A stretch of 64,000 bases of DNA from Mycolicibacterium celeriflavum (GCF_010731795.1 NZ_AP022591.1:3162001-3226000); one strand, 5' to 3'. Counted from the first letter of the stretch, positions 1-8,669 are shown. A program made the numbers and translations. Notes: generated by a model from the letters alone, not told the origin.

Positions 1-1213
1 ACAGGCACTTGGTGTTCGACGGATGCGTGGCACCGGCCGGATACGGCGTGGTGTGGTCGATGTCGCAGCACTGCGCCGGGCGCCCGCAGCCGGGGAATCG
101 ACACGTCAGGTCGCGCATCCGGACAAAGCGTGCGGTCTTCTGCGATGGCCGGTAGCCCGATTCCGGTGCCGCATCGGGCTTGTGCACCCAGCGAACCTTT
201 GCGCCGTTGTTGATCAGTTCGGCCAGCAGCGGGGTCGGAATCAGTCCGCCGCCGAGGATCAGCCCCGCAGCAGGTTTCGGCCTCGCGGGCCCGGCCGCCG
301 GTTCGGCCGGTTCGCCCGGGGGTTCGGCGGGTTCGGCAGGGGGTTCGGCAGGGTTGGGGTGGCCATCGCCGGACATCTGCGGATCCGGTTGTGCGTCTAT
401 GGCCGCGGGTTCGGCGAGCACGTTGATGACGAAGTTGGCTGCGCGGGGATCCTCGCCGGCAGAGGCGCAGTCGGGGCTGCCGCATTGGCAGGTCAGTCGG
501 TCCGCGAACGCGGCGATGGCACCCAGGGAATCCGAGCGCCGCTGCCCCACGGTGCGCGGATCCGCGCTGCACACCCCGCTCGACATCTGGGCGAGACGAC
601 GTTCGATTAACTCGGCGTCGGCGGCGGATAAGCGCCCCCACAGCGAGGCCGTTCCGGTCACATCGTCGCGCTTACCGAGCCGGACGTCTCGGCTGCGCGC
701 GGCCTCGCGCAGGCGCCGGCGCGCGTCGGGGTCGTGTTCGTCGACCAGCGCGTCGATCGCGGCCTCGAGCTTGGTGACCGACAGCGCACCCCATTTGGCC
801 GCGCGCGCGGCGATGGCGGCATCGACCCGTGCCTGGATTGCGGAGTCCACGATCAGTTGGGTGCGCCAGGTGATGGTCGCGACCAGCCCAACGCTCAACC
901 GGCCCTGGGCGAACAATGCAGCGACTCGGGGCAGCCGCTCGCGCAGGGCCATCGCGATACACATCTCCCGCGAGGCAGCCCGATCCCCGATCCCCATCGC
1001 GGCCGAAACCTCGGCCGAGGCCATCCGCCAGCCATCGACCGCCAAATGCTCACGCTCGGCGTCGGGCTCGGTGTAGCGCGCGGTCAGCTCGGCGGTGGCC
1101 GCCAGCCGGCGCGCGGCCAGCACCGCCTCCGCGCGGACGCAGTCGGCGATCGCGGCCACGACAGTGCTGTCATCGACGGCCGCGAACTCGGCATCGAACG
1201 TGTGTTCGATCAT
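1..1213 (-). CDS. 13E12-family HNH endonuclease-like protein (DUF222), 3' end cut by window
   Basis: The frame is open for 404 codons from ATG at 1213 to the window edge. The N-terminal part has the helical DUF222 composition typical of mycobacterial 13E12 repeat proteins. A Pro/Glu-rich linker (PAEPPAEPAEP, about residues 288-310) follows, and then the start of the HNH nuclease domain, with CRFPGC and CDIDHTTPYP visible just before the edge. The final His of the HNH motif lies outside the window. These proteins occur in many near-identical copies in mycobacteria and are thought to be mobile-element-related nucleases; no flanking repeat is visible here. The family assignment is firm; the biological role is unknown. 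Confidence 0.9.
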   Translation of the reverse strand, partial: MIEHTFDAEFAAVDDSTVVAAIADCVRAEAVLAARRLAATAELTARYTEPDAEREHLAVDGWRMASAEVSAAMGIGDRAASREMCIAMALRERLPRVAALFAQGRLSVGLVATITWRTQLIVDSAIQARVDAAIAARAAKWGALSVTKLEAAIDALVDEHDPDARRRLREAARSRDVRLGKRDDVTGTASLWGRLSAADAELIERRLAQMSSGVCSADPRTVGQRRSDSLGAIAAFADRLTCQCGSPDCASAGEDPRAANFVINVLAEPAAIDAQPDPQMSGDGHPNPAEPPAEPAEPPGEPAEPAAGPARPKPAAGLILGGGLIPTPLLAELINNGAKVRWVHKPDAAPESGYRPSQKTARFVRMRDLTCRFPGCGRPAQCCDIDHTTPYPAGATHPSNTKCL

Positions 1214-1369
1214 GGTTTCGATCCTGCCACACCCGGCCGACAAAAATCAGCGGCGGTAATCGCCCCTGTGGACAAGCTCATCGAGCTCGGTGATCGACCA
1301 CGGTGGCGAATCGTGCTGATCGCGGTACGCGAGGACCGCCGGCATCTGCCGGTCGCGAACCTGGAATGT

Positions 1370-1792
1370 CTAGCATCGCCGCCCGCCCACCCAGAACGGC
1401 CGCGTCGCCAACACCACCGCCGTCAGAACGGCAAGCGGCGCGAGCAATGGCACCCACGGCAGTTCCAGCGGTACCGCCACCGCCGCCAGCCCGATGGCCG
1501 TGAAGCCGAGCGTCCCGATCACCGTCGGGGCGCTGACGTCCGCGGTGTGCCGCAACACCAGATACCCGGCACCCGACAGGCCGCACAGCGCCGCCAGGGC
1601 AGGAGGCGCCGAAGCGAGGACGATCGCCGCGGCCGTCGACACCACCGCCAACGTCGCTGCTGCACGAAACACGTTGCCCGCCAGAACCAATATCACCGCC
1701 AGGCCGCATGCGACCAACGCCGCACCGTCGGACTGCAACGCGGCCGCGGCCACCATGACCAAGCCGAACGCCGTCGACAATGCCCGGTTCAC
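1370..1792 (-). CDS. small integral membrane protein of the moxR3 cluster (Rv3162c-like)
   Basis: A 140-residue, strongly hydrophobic protein, essentially four or five transmembrane helices with short polar loops (runs such as LVACGLAVILVLAG and AVAVPLELPWVPLLAPLAVL). I chose the GTG at 1792 because it overlaps the stop of the upstream DUF58 gene as GTGA, the same junction style seen along the whole cluster; a longer start would lie deep inside DUF58. It is the last gene of the five-gene run 5439-1370. From memory this matches Rv3162c of M. tuberculosis in position and size. It has no recognisable catalytic motif and probably scaffolds or anchors the MoxR/DUF58 assembly. Confidence 0.75.
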   Translation of the reverse strand: MNRALSTAFGLVMVAAAALQSDGAALVACGLAVILVLAGNVFRAAATLAVVSTAAAIVLASAPPALAALCGLSGAGYLVLRHTADVSAPTVIGTLGFTAIGLAAVAVPLELPWVPLLAPLAVLTAVVLATRPFWVGGRRC

Positions 1793-3042
1793 CGTCGCCC
1801 CCCTACCGGTCGCCGGCGACGGGGCACCAGTTGCATGGCCTGGTCCAGAGTGTCCTCGTCGCGCCACGCCACGATGTCGACCCCGACCGTGCCCATATCG
1901 CGATACATGAACGACCGCTGCAGCGACCACATCCGGGCCACCAGCCCGTCGCACTCATCCTCGAACGGAGCGCCCTGCAACACGTCGACCGCGATGACGG
2001 TGTGGCCGCGCTTGCGAAGGTCGATCAGCGCCAGCGCGAATTCGGTGTCGAGCAGCGTGGAGAACGCGACGACGATGGCGCCCGGCGGGATCGCGGCGCG
2101 CGGCGCAAGTGTGCCCGAAGTGGTGTCGTAACCACCACTGACCCCGAGCATCGCGTCGAGCACCCGGTAGAACTGCCTGCGGCCGATGTCTGCGCTCAGC
2201 CACCGCGGATGCCGATCCCCGAGTGCGACGACGCCCGCCCGGTCACCACTGCGCAACGCGCTCTGCACCACCTGCACCGCACCGCGTGCGGTGCGTTCGG
2301 TGGCTTCGGTCGCAGGGCCTGCCGGTTGCGCATAGTTGTCGATGAGCACGACCACGTCGACCGCGCGATCGGTCAGTCGCTCCGTGACGTGCAGGCTGCC
2401 CCGGCGGGCACTGACCGCCCAGTTGACCGTCCGGAGTTGATCGCCCGGCACGTACCGCCGGACATCGGCGTACTCCACGCCGGGACCGATGTGCCGGGTC
2501 AGGTGGGTGCCGAGGCGATCGAGCAGTTCCGTGCGCGGGGTCGCCGTCGACTGCGGCGAGGCCATCGGAAACACGTAGACGTCTGCGGCGTCGACCACTG
2601 CGGTGCCCTCGACGAGACCGCCCCGCGCAGAGACGGTCACCTGTGCGCGCAGCGGATAGCGGCCCCACCGTTTCGCGGCCGCCACCACGGTCTGCCGGCT
2701 TACGCTCTCCCGCTCGGCGACCTCCAGCGTCATTCCCTCTACCGCAGCGGCTTTCATCGCCACCGGGTCGTTCTCGGCCTCCGCCCACAGCGTGATCCGC
2801 GCCGGTTCCCCTTCGAAGCACCGGTGGATGCCGGGGTCCGCGTGCACCTGAACCTTTGGCACCCGCCGCTGCCAGCCGACCGAACACAGCACACCGATCA
2901 GCGGCGCGGCGAACACGACGAGTTGCCAGCGCGACCCGATCACCGCCGCGGCCATCGACACCACCGCGCAGGTCAACAGTGCTCGCGCGAGGGGCGATGC
3001 GCGCCAGTCCAATTCGACGTCAGTGCAGCGGATTTCGATCAC
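1789..3042 (-). CDS. DUF58 domain protein, MoxR partner (Rv3163c-like)
   Basis: A 417-residue protein with two N-terminal membrane segments (about residues 17-55), a beta-rich middle part, and the DUF58 signature around residues 190-215 (GVEYADVRRYVPGDQLRTVNW). A VWA-like region follows, with DVVVLIDN as the metal-site-like strand. DUF58 proteins are usually encoded next to MoxR AAA+ ATPases and are thought to be chaperone clients or adaptors for envelope or metal-insertion processes. The GTG start at 3042 overlaps the moxR stop as GTGA, and its own stop overlaps the next membrane gene, so translational coupling is likely. The family is certain; the function is inferred from context. Confidence 0.88.
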   Translation of the reverse strand: MIEIRCTDVELDWRASPLARALLTCAVVSMAAAVIGSRWQLVVFAAPLIGVLCSVGWQRRVPKVQVHADPGIHRCFEGEPARITLWAEAENDPVAMKAAAVEGMTLEVAERESVSRQTVVAAAKRWGRYPLRAQVTVSARGGLVEGTAVVDAADVYVFPMASPQSTATPRTELLDRLGTHLTRHIGPGVEYADVRRYVPGDQLRTVNWAVSARRGSLHVTERLTDRAVDVVVLIDNYAQPAGPATEATERTARGAVQVVQSALRSGDRAGVVALGDRHPRWLSADIGRRQFYRVLDAMLGVSGGYDTTSGTLAPRAAIPPGAIVVAFSTLLDTEFALALIDLRKRGHTVIAVDVLQGAPFEDECDGLVARMWSLQRSFMYRDMGTVGVDIVAWRDEDTLDQAMQLVPRRRRPVGGRR

Positions 3043-4004
3043 GTATCGGTCCGCGGCACGGGTAGCCGTCGTAGCAGCTCGTCCACCACGTCACTGCCAC
3101 GAACCCGCCGCACCCACATCTCCGGACGCAGGGTGATGCGGTGCGCGATCGCGGGCACGGCAAGCGATTTCACATCCTCGGGGACGACGTAGTCGCGGCC
3201 GAGCAGCAGCGCGCGGGCGCGGGCGAGCGCAACGAGGTCGAGCTCGGCCCGCGGGCTGGCGCCCACCGCGATCTGCGGGTGCTGGCGGGTGGCGGCGGCC
3301 AACGATACGACGTAGCGCAGCACGTCGTCGTGCACGGTGACCTGCTCCACAGATTCCCGCATCGCGACGACATCGTGCGCGTCGACAACCTGCCCGACCG
3401 TGGGCTCCACCGATCCGCGGTCGATGCGGCGACGCAACATCGAGGCCTCCTCCTGCTCCGACAGATACCGCAGTTCGAGCCGGATCGTGAAGCGGTCGAG
3501 CTGAGCTTCCGGCAGCGGATAGGTGCCCTCGTACTCGATCGGGTTGTCGGTTGCCAGCACGATGAACGGCGACGGCAGCTTGTGTGTGGCGCCGTCGATG
3601 CTCACCTGGATTTCGGCCATCGCCTCGAGCAGTGCCGCCTGTGTCTTGGGAGGCGTGCGGTTGATCTCGTCGGCGAGCAGCAGGTTGGTGAAGATCGGGC
3701 CGGGCCGGAACTCGAAGCGACCCGACTGCATGTCGTACACGGTCGAGCCGAGCAGGTCCGCAGGCAGCAGGTCCGGGGTGAACTGAACGCGCTTGAACTC
3801 CAGCCCGAGCGCCGCCGCGAACGACCGGGCGATCAGCGTCTTTCCGAGGCCGGGCAGGTCCTCGATGAGCACGTGGCCGCCGGCCAGCACGGTGGTGAGG
3901 ATCAGCGTCAGCGCCCCGCGTTTACCGACTACCGCCCGTCCGATCTCGTCGAGCACCGTTTCGCAGTTCGCGGTGGTGGTCGCCGCAGGCAATCCTGCCG
4001 TCAT
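3039..4004 (-). CDS. moxR3: MoxR-family AAA+ ATPase
   Basis: A 321-residue AAA+ ATPase of the MoxR branch. Walker A is EDLPGLGKT (residues 48-56), Walker B is LLLADEIN (108-115), and sensor 1 is LATDNP, where most relatives have LATQNP. The C-terminal AAA lid (AAA_lid_2) contains VGASPRAELDLV. MoxR proteins act as chaperones that help assemble or activate partner complexes, usually with DUF58/VWA proteins. The ATG at 4004 overlaps the upstream stop as ATGA. The gene order (DUF4129, small membrane protein, MoxR, DUF58, membrane protein) matches M. tuberculosis Rv3166c-Rv3162c as I remember it, so moxR3 is the best name. Confidence 0.92.
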   Translation of the reverse strand: MTAGLPAATTTANCETVLDEIGRAVVGKRGALTLILTTVLAGGHVLIEDLPGLGKTLIARSFAAALGLEFKRVQFTPDLLPADLLGSTVYDMQSGRFEFRPGPIFTNLLLADEINRTPPKTQAALLEAMAEIQVSIDGATHKLPSPFIVLATDNPIEYEGTYPLPEAQLDRFTIRLELRYLSEQEEASMLRRRIDRGSVEPTVGQVVDAHDVVAMRESVEQVTVHDDVLRYVVSLAAATRQHPQIAVGASPRAELDLVALARARALLLGRDYVVPEDVKSLAVPAIAHRITLRPEMWVRRVRGSDVVDELLRRLPVPRTDT

Positions 4005-4486
4005 ACCCGCTCCAACCGTTGCAGGATCTCATCGAGCGTCGCCCGGCCCGGACCAGGTTGGTCCGCACCGCTTTTCACGACGTTTTCAGGGTTGACCCAG
4101 TCCCACAGTTCCGGGCCGAACAGCATCTCACCGGTGGCGTGATAGGCGGCGCGGTTCCGGTTCCGCCGTTGGCCCGTGGCCAACTCGAACTGCCGGGCGA
4201 GCATGGGCCGCAGGTGCCGGTCCCAATCCTTGCGGGTGGCCTCCGCGCGGCTGATCAACGTCTCCGTGCGTGACCGCCAGCGGCGCAGCGACTCCGCGGC
4301 GTCGTCGGAAGGTGTTGCCTCATAACTGGTCTCGTCTTCGCGCGCGAGCTGCCAGCGCACGCCGAGCAGCGCCAACGCCAGCGCGCCACCCGAGACGATG
4401 AGGATCAGTTGGCGGTCGCGGGTTGCTATCGCGATCAGTTCGGCACCGGCCACCAACAGAAATGCCGCTGCGACAAGCTTTTTCAT
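4001..4486 (-). CDS. membrane protein of the moxR3 cluster (Rv3165c-like)
   Basis: A 161-residue protein. Residues 5-22 and 28-45 are hydrophobic and form a membrane hairpin, followed by a charged, probably cytoplasmic helical domain (residues 50-161, with SLRRWRSRTETLISRAEATR and a WDWVNPENVV segment). There is no catalytic motif. It overlaps both neighbours by 4 bp (ATGA at 4483-4486 and 4001-4004), so it is an integral member of the operon. Size and position agree with Rv3165c as remembered. A structural role in the MoxR-DUF58 envelope system is an inference from context only. Confidence 0.75.
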   Translation of the reverse strand: MKKLVAAAFLLVAGAELIAIATRDRQLILIVSGGALALALLGVRWQLAREDETSYEATPSDDAAESLRRWRSRTETLISRAEATRKDWDRHLRPMLARQFELATGQRRNRNRAAYHATGEMLFGPELWDWVNPENVVKSGADQPGPGRATLDEILQRLERV

Positions 4487-5439
4487 GGCGCCGCCTCCGC
4501 GGTGCGCTGCGGCAGTTCAGCGAGCACCCGGCTGAGGACGTGCACGGCGGCGTCGCGGTGTGACTCGCTCATCACATGGGGTGAGAATCGCGCCTCCTCG
4601 AACAGATCGACCAGTTCGGTCGCGCTGTCGGAGCGCAACGCACCGCTGGCGACGGCCCGGGCGAGTACCTCACTGGGGGTGTCGCATGCCTGGGGCACCG
4701 CACCGGGCACCCGGGTGAGCTCGCGCTCCATCGCGGCGTAGCACGCAATGATCGCCTCTCGCGGTTCTCGGCTGAGATCGCCGATCTCGGCGAGCCCGAT
4801 CTCGGCGGCCCGGGCAAGCGACATCGTGGCCGCCGGCCTCGCCGGTTCGTCGACGTCATCGAGGACGGCGGTCGGGACAGGGACGCGGGCCCGCCGCCGC
4901 GAAGCGACCGCCATGCTGACCACCATCAGCGCCATCAAGATCAGCATCGGCGGGATGAGGTAGCTGACCACGTTCCCGCCGGCGGCGTCGTCCTCGGCGG
5001 CCGGGCGCGGAGCAGCCGGATCATCCGGAACCGGTGCGTCCGTCGGGGTGCTCGGCGGCGGTTCGATCGGCCCCGGATCGGGCACCCGCGACAGCAGCGC
5101 GACCAGCAGCAGCAACACGATCACGGCCGCGAGCGCGACGATCGCGAGGCGCCACGTCGGCCGCGCGGAAGTTCCTATGCTGCGCGGCAGGTCGCCCGCA
5201 GGCACGCGGTGTGGTCGTCGGTCGCGCATCCGCGCGACGATCGCGATACCGATGATCGCCACTGCCGCACACAGCAACACGATCACGGCGGCCAGCGCCG
5301 CCGGGTTGCTTCGCTGCGGTTCTGCCGGGTCGACTGTCCGCTCGACGCCGGGGACGTAACCACGCAGCGCCCACGCGGCAAGCACCATGAGCGTGATCAC
5401 CGCAATCACGCGTCGCGTCGACGTGCCGGAAGCGCCCAT
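4483..5439 (-). CDS. DUF4129 membrane protein, first gene of the moxR3 operon (Rv3166c-like)
   Basis: A 318-residue protein with a short basic N terminus and membrane segments near residues 12-25, 45-66, 95-115 and 160-180. Between the last two is a Pro-rich loop (PGPIEPPPSTPTDAPVPDDP). The cytoplasmic C-terminal DUF4129 domain contains ACYAAMERELTRVPGAV and FEEARFSPH. DUF4129 proteins are recurrent companions of MoxR/DUF58 clusters. I chose the ATG at 5439 over ATGs at 5478 or 5514 because the latter would overlap the divergent methyltransferase start. The intergenic gap of 67 bp to that gene must hold both promoters. Confidence 0.8.
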   Translation of the reverse strand: MGASGTSTRRVIAVITLMVLAAWALRGYVPGVERTVDPAEPQRSNPAALAAVIVLLCAAVAIIGIAIVARMRDRRPHRVPAGDLPRSIGTSARPTWRLAIVALAAVIVLLLLVALLSRVPDPGPIEPPPSTPTDAPVPDDPAAPRPAAEDDAAGGNVVSYLIPPMLILMALMVVSMAVASRRRARVPVPTAVLDDVDEPARPAATMSLARAAEIGLAEIGDLSREPREAIIACYAAMERELTRVPGAVPQACDTPSEVLARAVASGALRSDSATELVDLFEEARFSPHVMSESHRDAAVHVLSRVLAELPQRTAEAAP

Positions 5440-5506
5440 GGCCCTATCGCCATCCTGGCACGCCAAGTCGTCGGCCATTTCAGATCCGCCCGATACGTTG
5501 GACGCC

Positions 5507-6169
5507 ATGGGCATCTCACTGCACGACCCCGAAGTCGCCTCGGCGCTCGACCGGATGTACGCCGAGGCCCGCGACCAGATGGCGGCGTTGCGCGACGGGG
5601 GCGCCTTCTCCCGCCTTTCGGAGGCGAGCCCGCAGGAGCGCGCCGATGCGCTGAGCGACTTCTATCTGCCTGTCACCCCGGAGGCGGGTCGCCTGCTCTA
5701 TGCGCTGGTGCGCGCCAGCAGACCCGCGACCGTCGTCGAGTTCGGGATGTCCCTGGGGATCTCCGCCATCCACTTGGCGGCCGCTGTGCGGGACAACGGC
5801 AGCGGTCGCGTCGTCACGACGGAGCTGAGCGAGGCCAAGGTCGCCGCCGCGACCAAGACCTTCGCCGACATCGGGCTCGACGATGTCATCACCGTGTTGG
5901 CCGGTGATGCGCTCACCACCCTGCAGACGCTGGAGGGCCCAGTCGATTTCGTCCTGCTCGACGGCTGGAAGGAGCTCTACCTGTCGGTACTCGAGCTGCT
6001 GGCGCCCCGCCTGTCGCCGGGTGCACTGGTCATAGCGGACAACACGTCGATGGCCGACCTCGTGCCGTACCTCGAGCACGTCCGCGACCCGAGCAACGGG
6101 TACGTCAGCGTCCCGTTCCCCGCGAGGGAGAGCGACAGCATGGAGATCAGCTGTCGCGCAGTCACTTAA
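5507..6169 (+). CDS. SAM-dependent O-methyltransferase (class I)
   Basis: A 220-residue protein. The SAM-binding motif I is VVEFGMSLGISAIHLA (about residues 71-86), the acidic end of strand 2 is VVTTELSEAKV, and motif IV is VDFVLLDGWKELY, with ALVIADN further on. This is the layout of the catechol/caffeoyl-CoA O-methyltransferase-like family (Methyltransf_24). The substrate cannot be read from sequence. The ATG at 5507 starts the conserved part (MGISLHDPEVASALDRMY); upstream in-frame codons fall inside the divergent DUF4129 gene. It ends 8 bp inside the 3' end of the convergent coiled-coil gene. Confidence 0.85.
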   Translation: MGISLHDPEVASALDRMYAEARDQMAALRDGGAFSRLSEASPQERADALSDFYLPVTPEAGRLLYALVRASRPATVVEFGMSLGISAIHLAAAVRDNGSGRVVTTELSEAKVAAATKTFADIGLDDVITVLAGDALTTLQTLEGPVDFVLLDGWKELYLSVLELLAPRLSPGALVIADNTSMADLVPYLEHVRDPSNGYVSVPFPARESDSMEISCRAVT

Positions 6170-6995
6170 CGCGCCGCAACCGCGTCTTGGCCTCCTTCAC
6201 CACCGCCGCCGCATCGCGGCTGGCCTGCTTGGCCTTGTCGTAGGCGTCCTCGGCGGCGGCCAGGGCGCGTTCGGCTTCCTGCCACCGCCGCTTCGCATCC
6301 TGGTGTCGTAGCCGCGCGGTCGCCAGGTCGGACTGCAGCTCGGACAGCGCATCGTCGGCCTCTGCTTTGGCGTGTTCGGCAGCGGCCAGCGCGGCGCGCG
6401 CCTGTTGCCGTTCCCGGCTGGCCGCCGCGTCGTTGTCGTCGCGCGGCTCAGCCTTCGTCGCGGGTTCGGGTTCGGGTTCGGATTTGCGCTCCGGTTTACG
6501 TCTGGCCGTCGGGCTGACAACGGTTGCGGTGTCGCCGAATTCGCCGAATCCGGACCACTCCTCGGCCTTGGCCAACCGGCCCAGCCGGTCGGCGACGTCC
6601 GGGTCCGCGACGGCTGCCTGCAGCGTGCCGGTGACGTCGTCACGCAGCGCACCGGCCGGGCTCTTGAGCTCCGCCTCCTCGAACGCGGTGCGGGTCAGGT
6701 CGTTGACCAGGCGGCGCTGCTCAGCGGACAGCTCGCGGATGCGTTCGCCGTCCATCGCCGCGTGGGCATCGCGCAGCCGCTCGCCGAGATCCTTCAGGCG
6801 CCTCTTGACGTCCTCGTCGCCGAGCGCCAGCCGGTTGACCACCCAGGCCGCGGTCGTCGGTTTGCGCGCGGCCGAGACTCGTTTGGCGGCATCGCTATCG
6901 CCACTCTTCTTCGCCTCACCGGCGAGCCTGGTGCGCAGCGCGGTGAACTCTTCCGGCTTTGCGGCATAGAGCTCGTCGAGCGCATCGTCGGCCAT
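6162..6995 (-). CDS. coiled-coil protein of unknown function
   Basis: A 277-residue, charged, Ala-rich protein with no signal peptide or membrane span. Residues 1-150 are helical and globular (it contains AARKPTTAAWVVNRLALG, which recurs in actinobacterial hypotheticals). Residues 155-185 form a Pro/Glu/Lys linker, and residues 190-277 have long uninterrupted heptad-like Ala/Glu/Lys/Arg stretches that predict a coiled coil. I do not recognise the family by name. It sits 10 bp downstream of the rhomboid protease on the same strand, so the two may be cotranscribed. Function unknown. Confidence 0.75.
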   Translation of the reverse strand: MADDALDELYAAKPEEFTALRTRLAGEAKKSGDSDAAKRVSAARKPTTAAWVVNRLALGDEDVKRRLKDLGERLRDAHAAMDGERIRELSAEQRRLVNDLTRTAFEEAELKSPAGALRDDVTGTLQAAVADPDVADRLGRLAKAEEWSGFGEFGDTATVVSPTARRKPERKSEPEPEPATKAEPRDDNDAAASRERQQARAALAAAEHAKAEADDALSELQSDLATARLRHQDAKRRWQEAERALAAAEDAYDKAKQASRDAAAVVKEAKTRLRRVK

Positions 6996-7005
6996 CGTCT
7001 CACCC

Positions 7006-7854
7006 TCAGGCCATGCCGAACGGCGCCAGCAGAACGGCCGTACGCCACCAGATCAGCAATGCGAACACCACGAGCGTGGCCGCGGTGGCGCCGGCCTGAA
7101 CCAGGGTGCGGGAGCCGCGCGGCGCGTAGGCGTACGCCGTGGCGATCGCGGCGCCGGTGACCAGCCCGCCGATGTGGCCCTGCCAGCTGATGTTCTGCGA
7201 ACTGACCAGCGGTATGACGAATGTGAACGCCAGGTTGATCGCGATGAGCGCGATCACCCACCGCACGTCCATGTTCAGCCGCTTGCCGACCACGAACACC
7301 GCGCCGAACAACCCGAACACCGCACCCGAGGCCCCCGCGGTCTGCGCGACGGGCGAGGACAGCAGGTACACCAGCACCGAGCCGCCCAGCGCGCTGAGAA
7401 GGTACAGGCTCGAGTACCGCAGCCGGCCCAGCGCCGCCTCAAGCGGCGGGCCCACCACGTACAGGGCCCACATGTTGAACAGGATGTGCGCCGCACCGTA
7501 GTGCAGGAACGCCGACGTCAACATGCGGTACAGGTCGCCGTCGGCCACCGCGTAGGACTGCAGCACCAAGTCCCGCTGCAGGCCCGGGACCAGGATCTGC
7601 AACGCGAACATCACCACGTTCAGGCCGATCAGTACGTAGGTGACCGTCGGCTTGGCGGCCGGCACCCCGCCGAACTGGGTGCGCACTTGCCGGACCTGTC
7701 GTGCGCCGGAGTTCACGCAGTCCACACACTGATGGCCGACCGACGCGTCGCGCATGCATTCCGGGCAGATGTAGCGGTTGCACCGGGCGCAGCGGACATA
7801 CGTCACCCGGTCGGGGTGCCGGTAGCACGTCGGCGTCACGGGCGGGGTGGACAT
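7006..7854 (-). CDS. rhomboid-family intramembrane serine protease with N-terminal zinc finger
   Basis: A 282-residue protein. Residues 10-46 hold a B-box-like zinc-binding module with paired cysteines (CARCNRYICPECM and CVDC). Six or so membrane helices follow. The rhomboid catalytic dyad is visible as GASG (Ser176) and QGHIGG (His227), and the oxyanion Asn127 is in HILFNMW, so the enzyme should be active. Rhomboids cut transmembrane substrates in the membrane. I chose the ATG at 7854; a GTG three codons upstream is also possible. The zinc finger probably faces the cytoplasm and may recruit substrates. The next gene downstream is a coiled-coil protein. Confidence 0.92.
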   Translation of the reverse strand: MSTPPVTPTCYRHPDRVTYVRCARCNRYICPECMRDASVGHQCVDCVNSGARQVRQVRTQFGGVPAAKPTVTYVLIGLNVVMFALQILVPGLQRDLVLQSYAVADGDLYRMLTSAFLHYGAAHILFNMWALYVVGPPLEAALGRLRYSSLYLLSALGGSVLVYLLSSPVAQTAGASGAVFGLFGAVFVVGKRLNMDVRWVIALIAINLAFTFVIPLVSSQNISWQGHIGGLVTGAAIATAYAYAPRGSRTLVQAGATAATLVVFALLIWWRTAVLLAPFGMA

Positions 7855-8169
7855 GGACACCACCTTAGATTCAGCCCCGCCGGGGCCATCTCGACGACCA
7901 GGTCGATAACGATTCGGTCACCATCCACATCACGATCAATTAAGGGCGGTCGGCGAATTCTGAGGGTTTTCAAGATCTGCGCATCGCTCTGGCCGCGCGC
8001 TTATCGAATTTGACCAGAATTGCGGTACAGATCACGCCGATCCGGTGTAACGCCTGCTGGTAAGCCATTTTCGGGTCGCGCGGCCGCGTTTGCATCTGTT
8101 TGCCTTGGGTACCTTGGATTTGCGGACGGGGGAATCCGCGACCATCGCAATTCGAAGGAAAGAAACAAT
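7855..8169. other. intergenic region between divergent rhomboid and hemophore genes
   Basis: About 315 bp without a supported gene. It is less GC-rich than its surroundings (e.g. around 7930-7990) and must contain the promoters of both divergent genes. The only clear element is the SigF-like promoter at 8088-8112 reading towards the hemophore. No good IdeR-type iron box was recognised by eye, and no RNA gene was recognised. Confidence 0.6.
8088..8112 (+). promoter_or_regulatory. SigF-type promoter candidate upstream of the hemophore gene
   Basis: GTTT at 8088-8091, a 15-bp spacer, then GGGTAC at 8107-8112. This fits the mycobacterial SigF/SigB-like consensus GTTT-N15-17-GGGTA. The predicted transcript would start near 8118-8120 and leave a leader of about 50 nt before the ATG at 8170, which is preceded by an AAGGAAAG ribosome-binding site. 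Confidence 0.5.
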
Positions 8170-8568
8170 ATGACAATCCGTGGAATCGCCGCGCGTCGGC
8201 GAATCGCAGGCGCCTGTGCTGCCAGCCTGCTAGGGGGTTTGGCCGCAGCAACCATCGCCGCACCGTCGGCGGCGGCCGCGCCGGACTGCAGTGCCAGCGC
8301 CGTGTCCGGCACCGTCAGCTCGGTGACCGGTTCGGCCCGGTCCTATCTGGACAGCCACCCGGGTGCCAACCAGGCCGTGACCACCGCGTTCAGCCAGCCA
8401 CGTGCTGAGGCGGCGGCCACTCTTCGCGGCTACTTCACCGCGAACCCGCAGGAGTACTACGACCTGCGCGGCATCCTGTCGCCGATCGGCGACGTGCAGC
8501 GCACGTGCAACATCCAGGCGCTGCCGCCGGATTTGGCGTCGGCCTATGACGAGTTCATGGCCGGCTGA
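8170..8568 (+). CDS. secreted hemophore, MHB haem-binding fold (Rv0203-like)
   Basis: A 132-residue protein with a classical signal peptide (residues 1-37, cleavage after the AAAA run). The mature domain has the mycobacterial hemophore pattern: Cys39, SYLDSHPGAN, a YFTANPQEYYDLRGI segment, IGDVQRTC as the second Cys, and PPDLASAYDEF. The family (PF16525, the Rv0203 type) binds haem outside the cell and passes it to MmpL-type transporters. Length is normal for the family. It has a strong ribosome-binding site, a SigF-like promoter upstream and a clean terminator downstream, so it is probably monocistronic. Haem ligands cannot be fixed by eye. Confidence 0.85.
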   Translation: MTIRGIAARRRIAGACAASLLGGLAAATIAAPSAAAAPDCSASAVSGTVSSVTGSARSYLDSHPGANQAVTTAFSQPRAEAAATLRGYFTANPQEYYDLRGILSPIGDVQRTCNIQALPPDLASAYDEFMAG

Positions 8569-8594
8569 TTCTCCAGTTGGATCCGTTCGAAGTG

Positions 8595-8632
8595 ACCCGC
8601 CGCCGCAGCTCCCGCTGTGGCGGCGGGTTTTT
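8595..8632 (+). terminator. Rho-independent terminator after the hemophore gene
   Basis: The arm ACCCGCCGCCGCAG (8595-8608) pairs with CTGTGGCGGCGGGT (8615-8628) across a 6-nt loop, with one mismatch, followed by TTTTT. It lies 27 bp after the hemophore stop and is one of the few classical stem-plus-U-tract terminators in this window. Confidence 0.85.
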
Positions 8633-8669
8633 GATTGCCATCGACAACTTGCGCTTAGACTGGCTCCCT

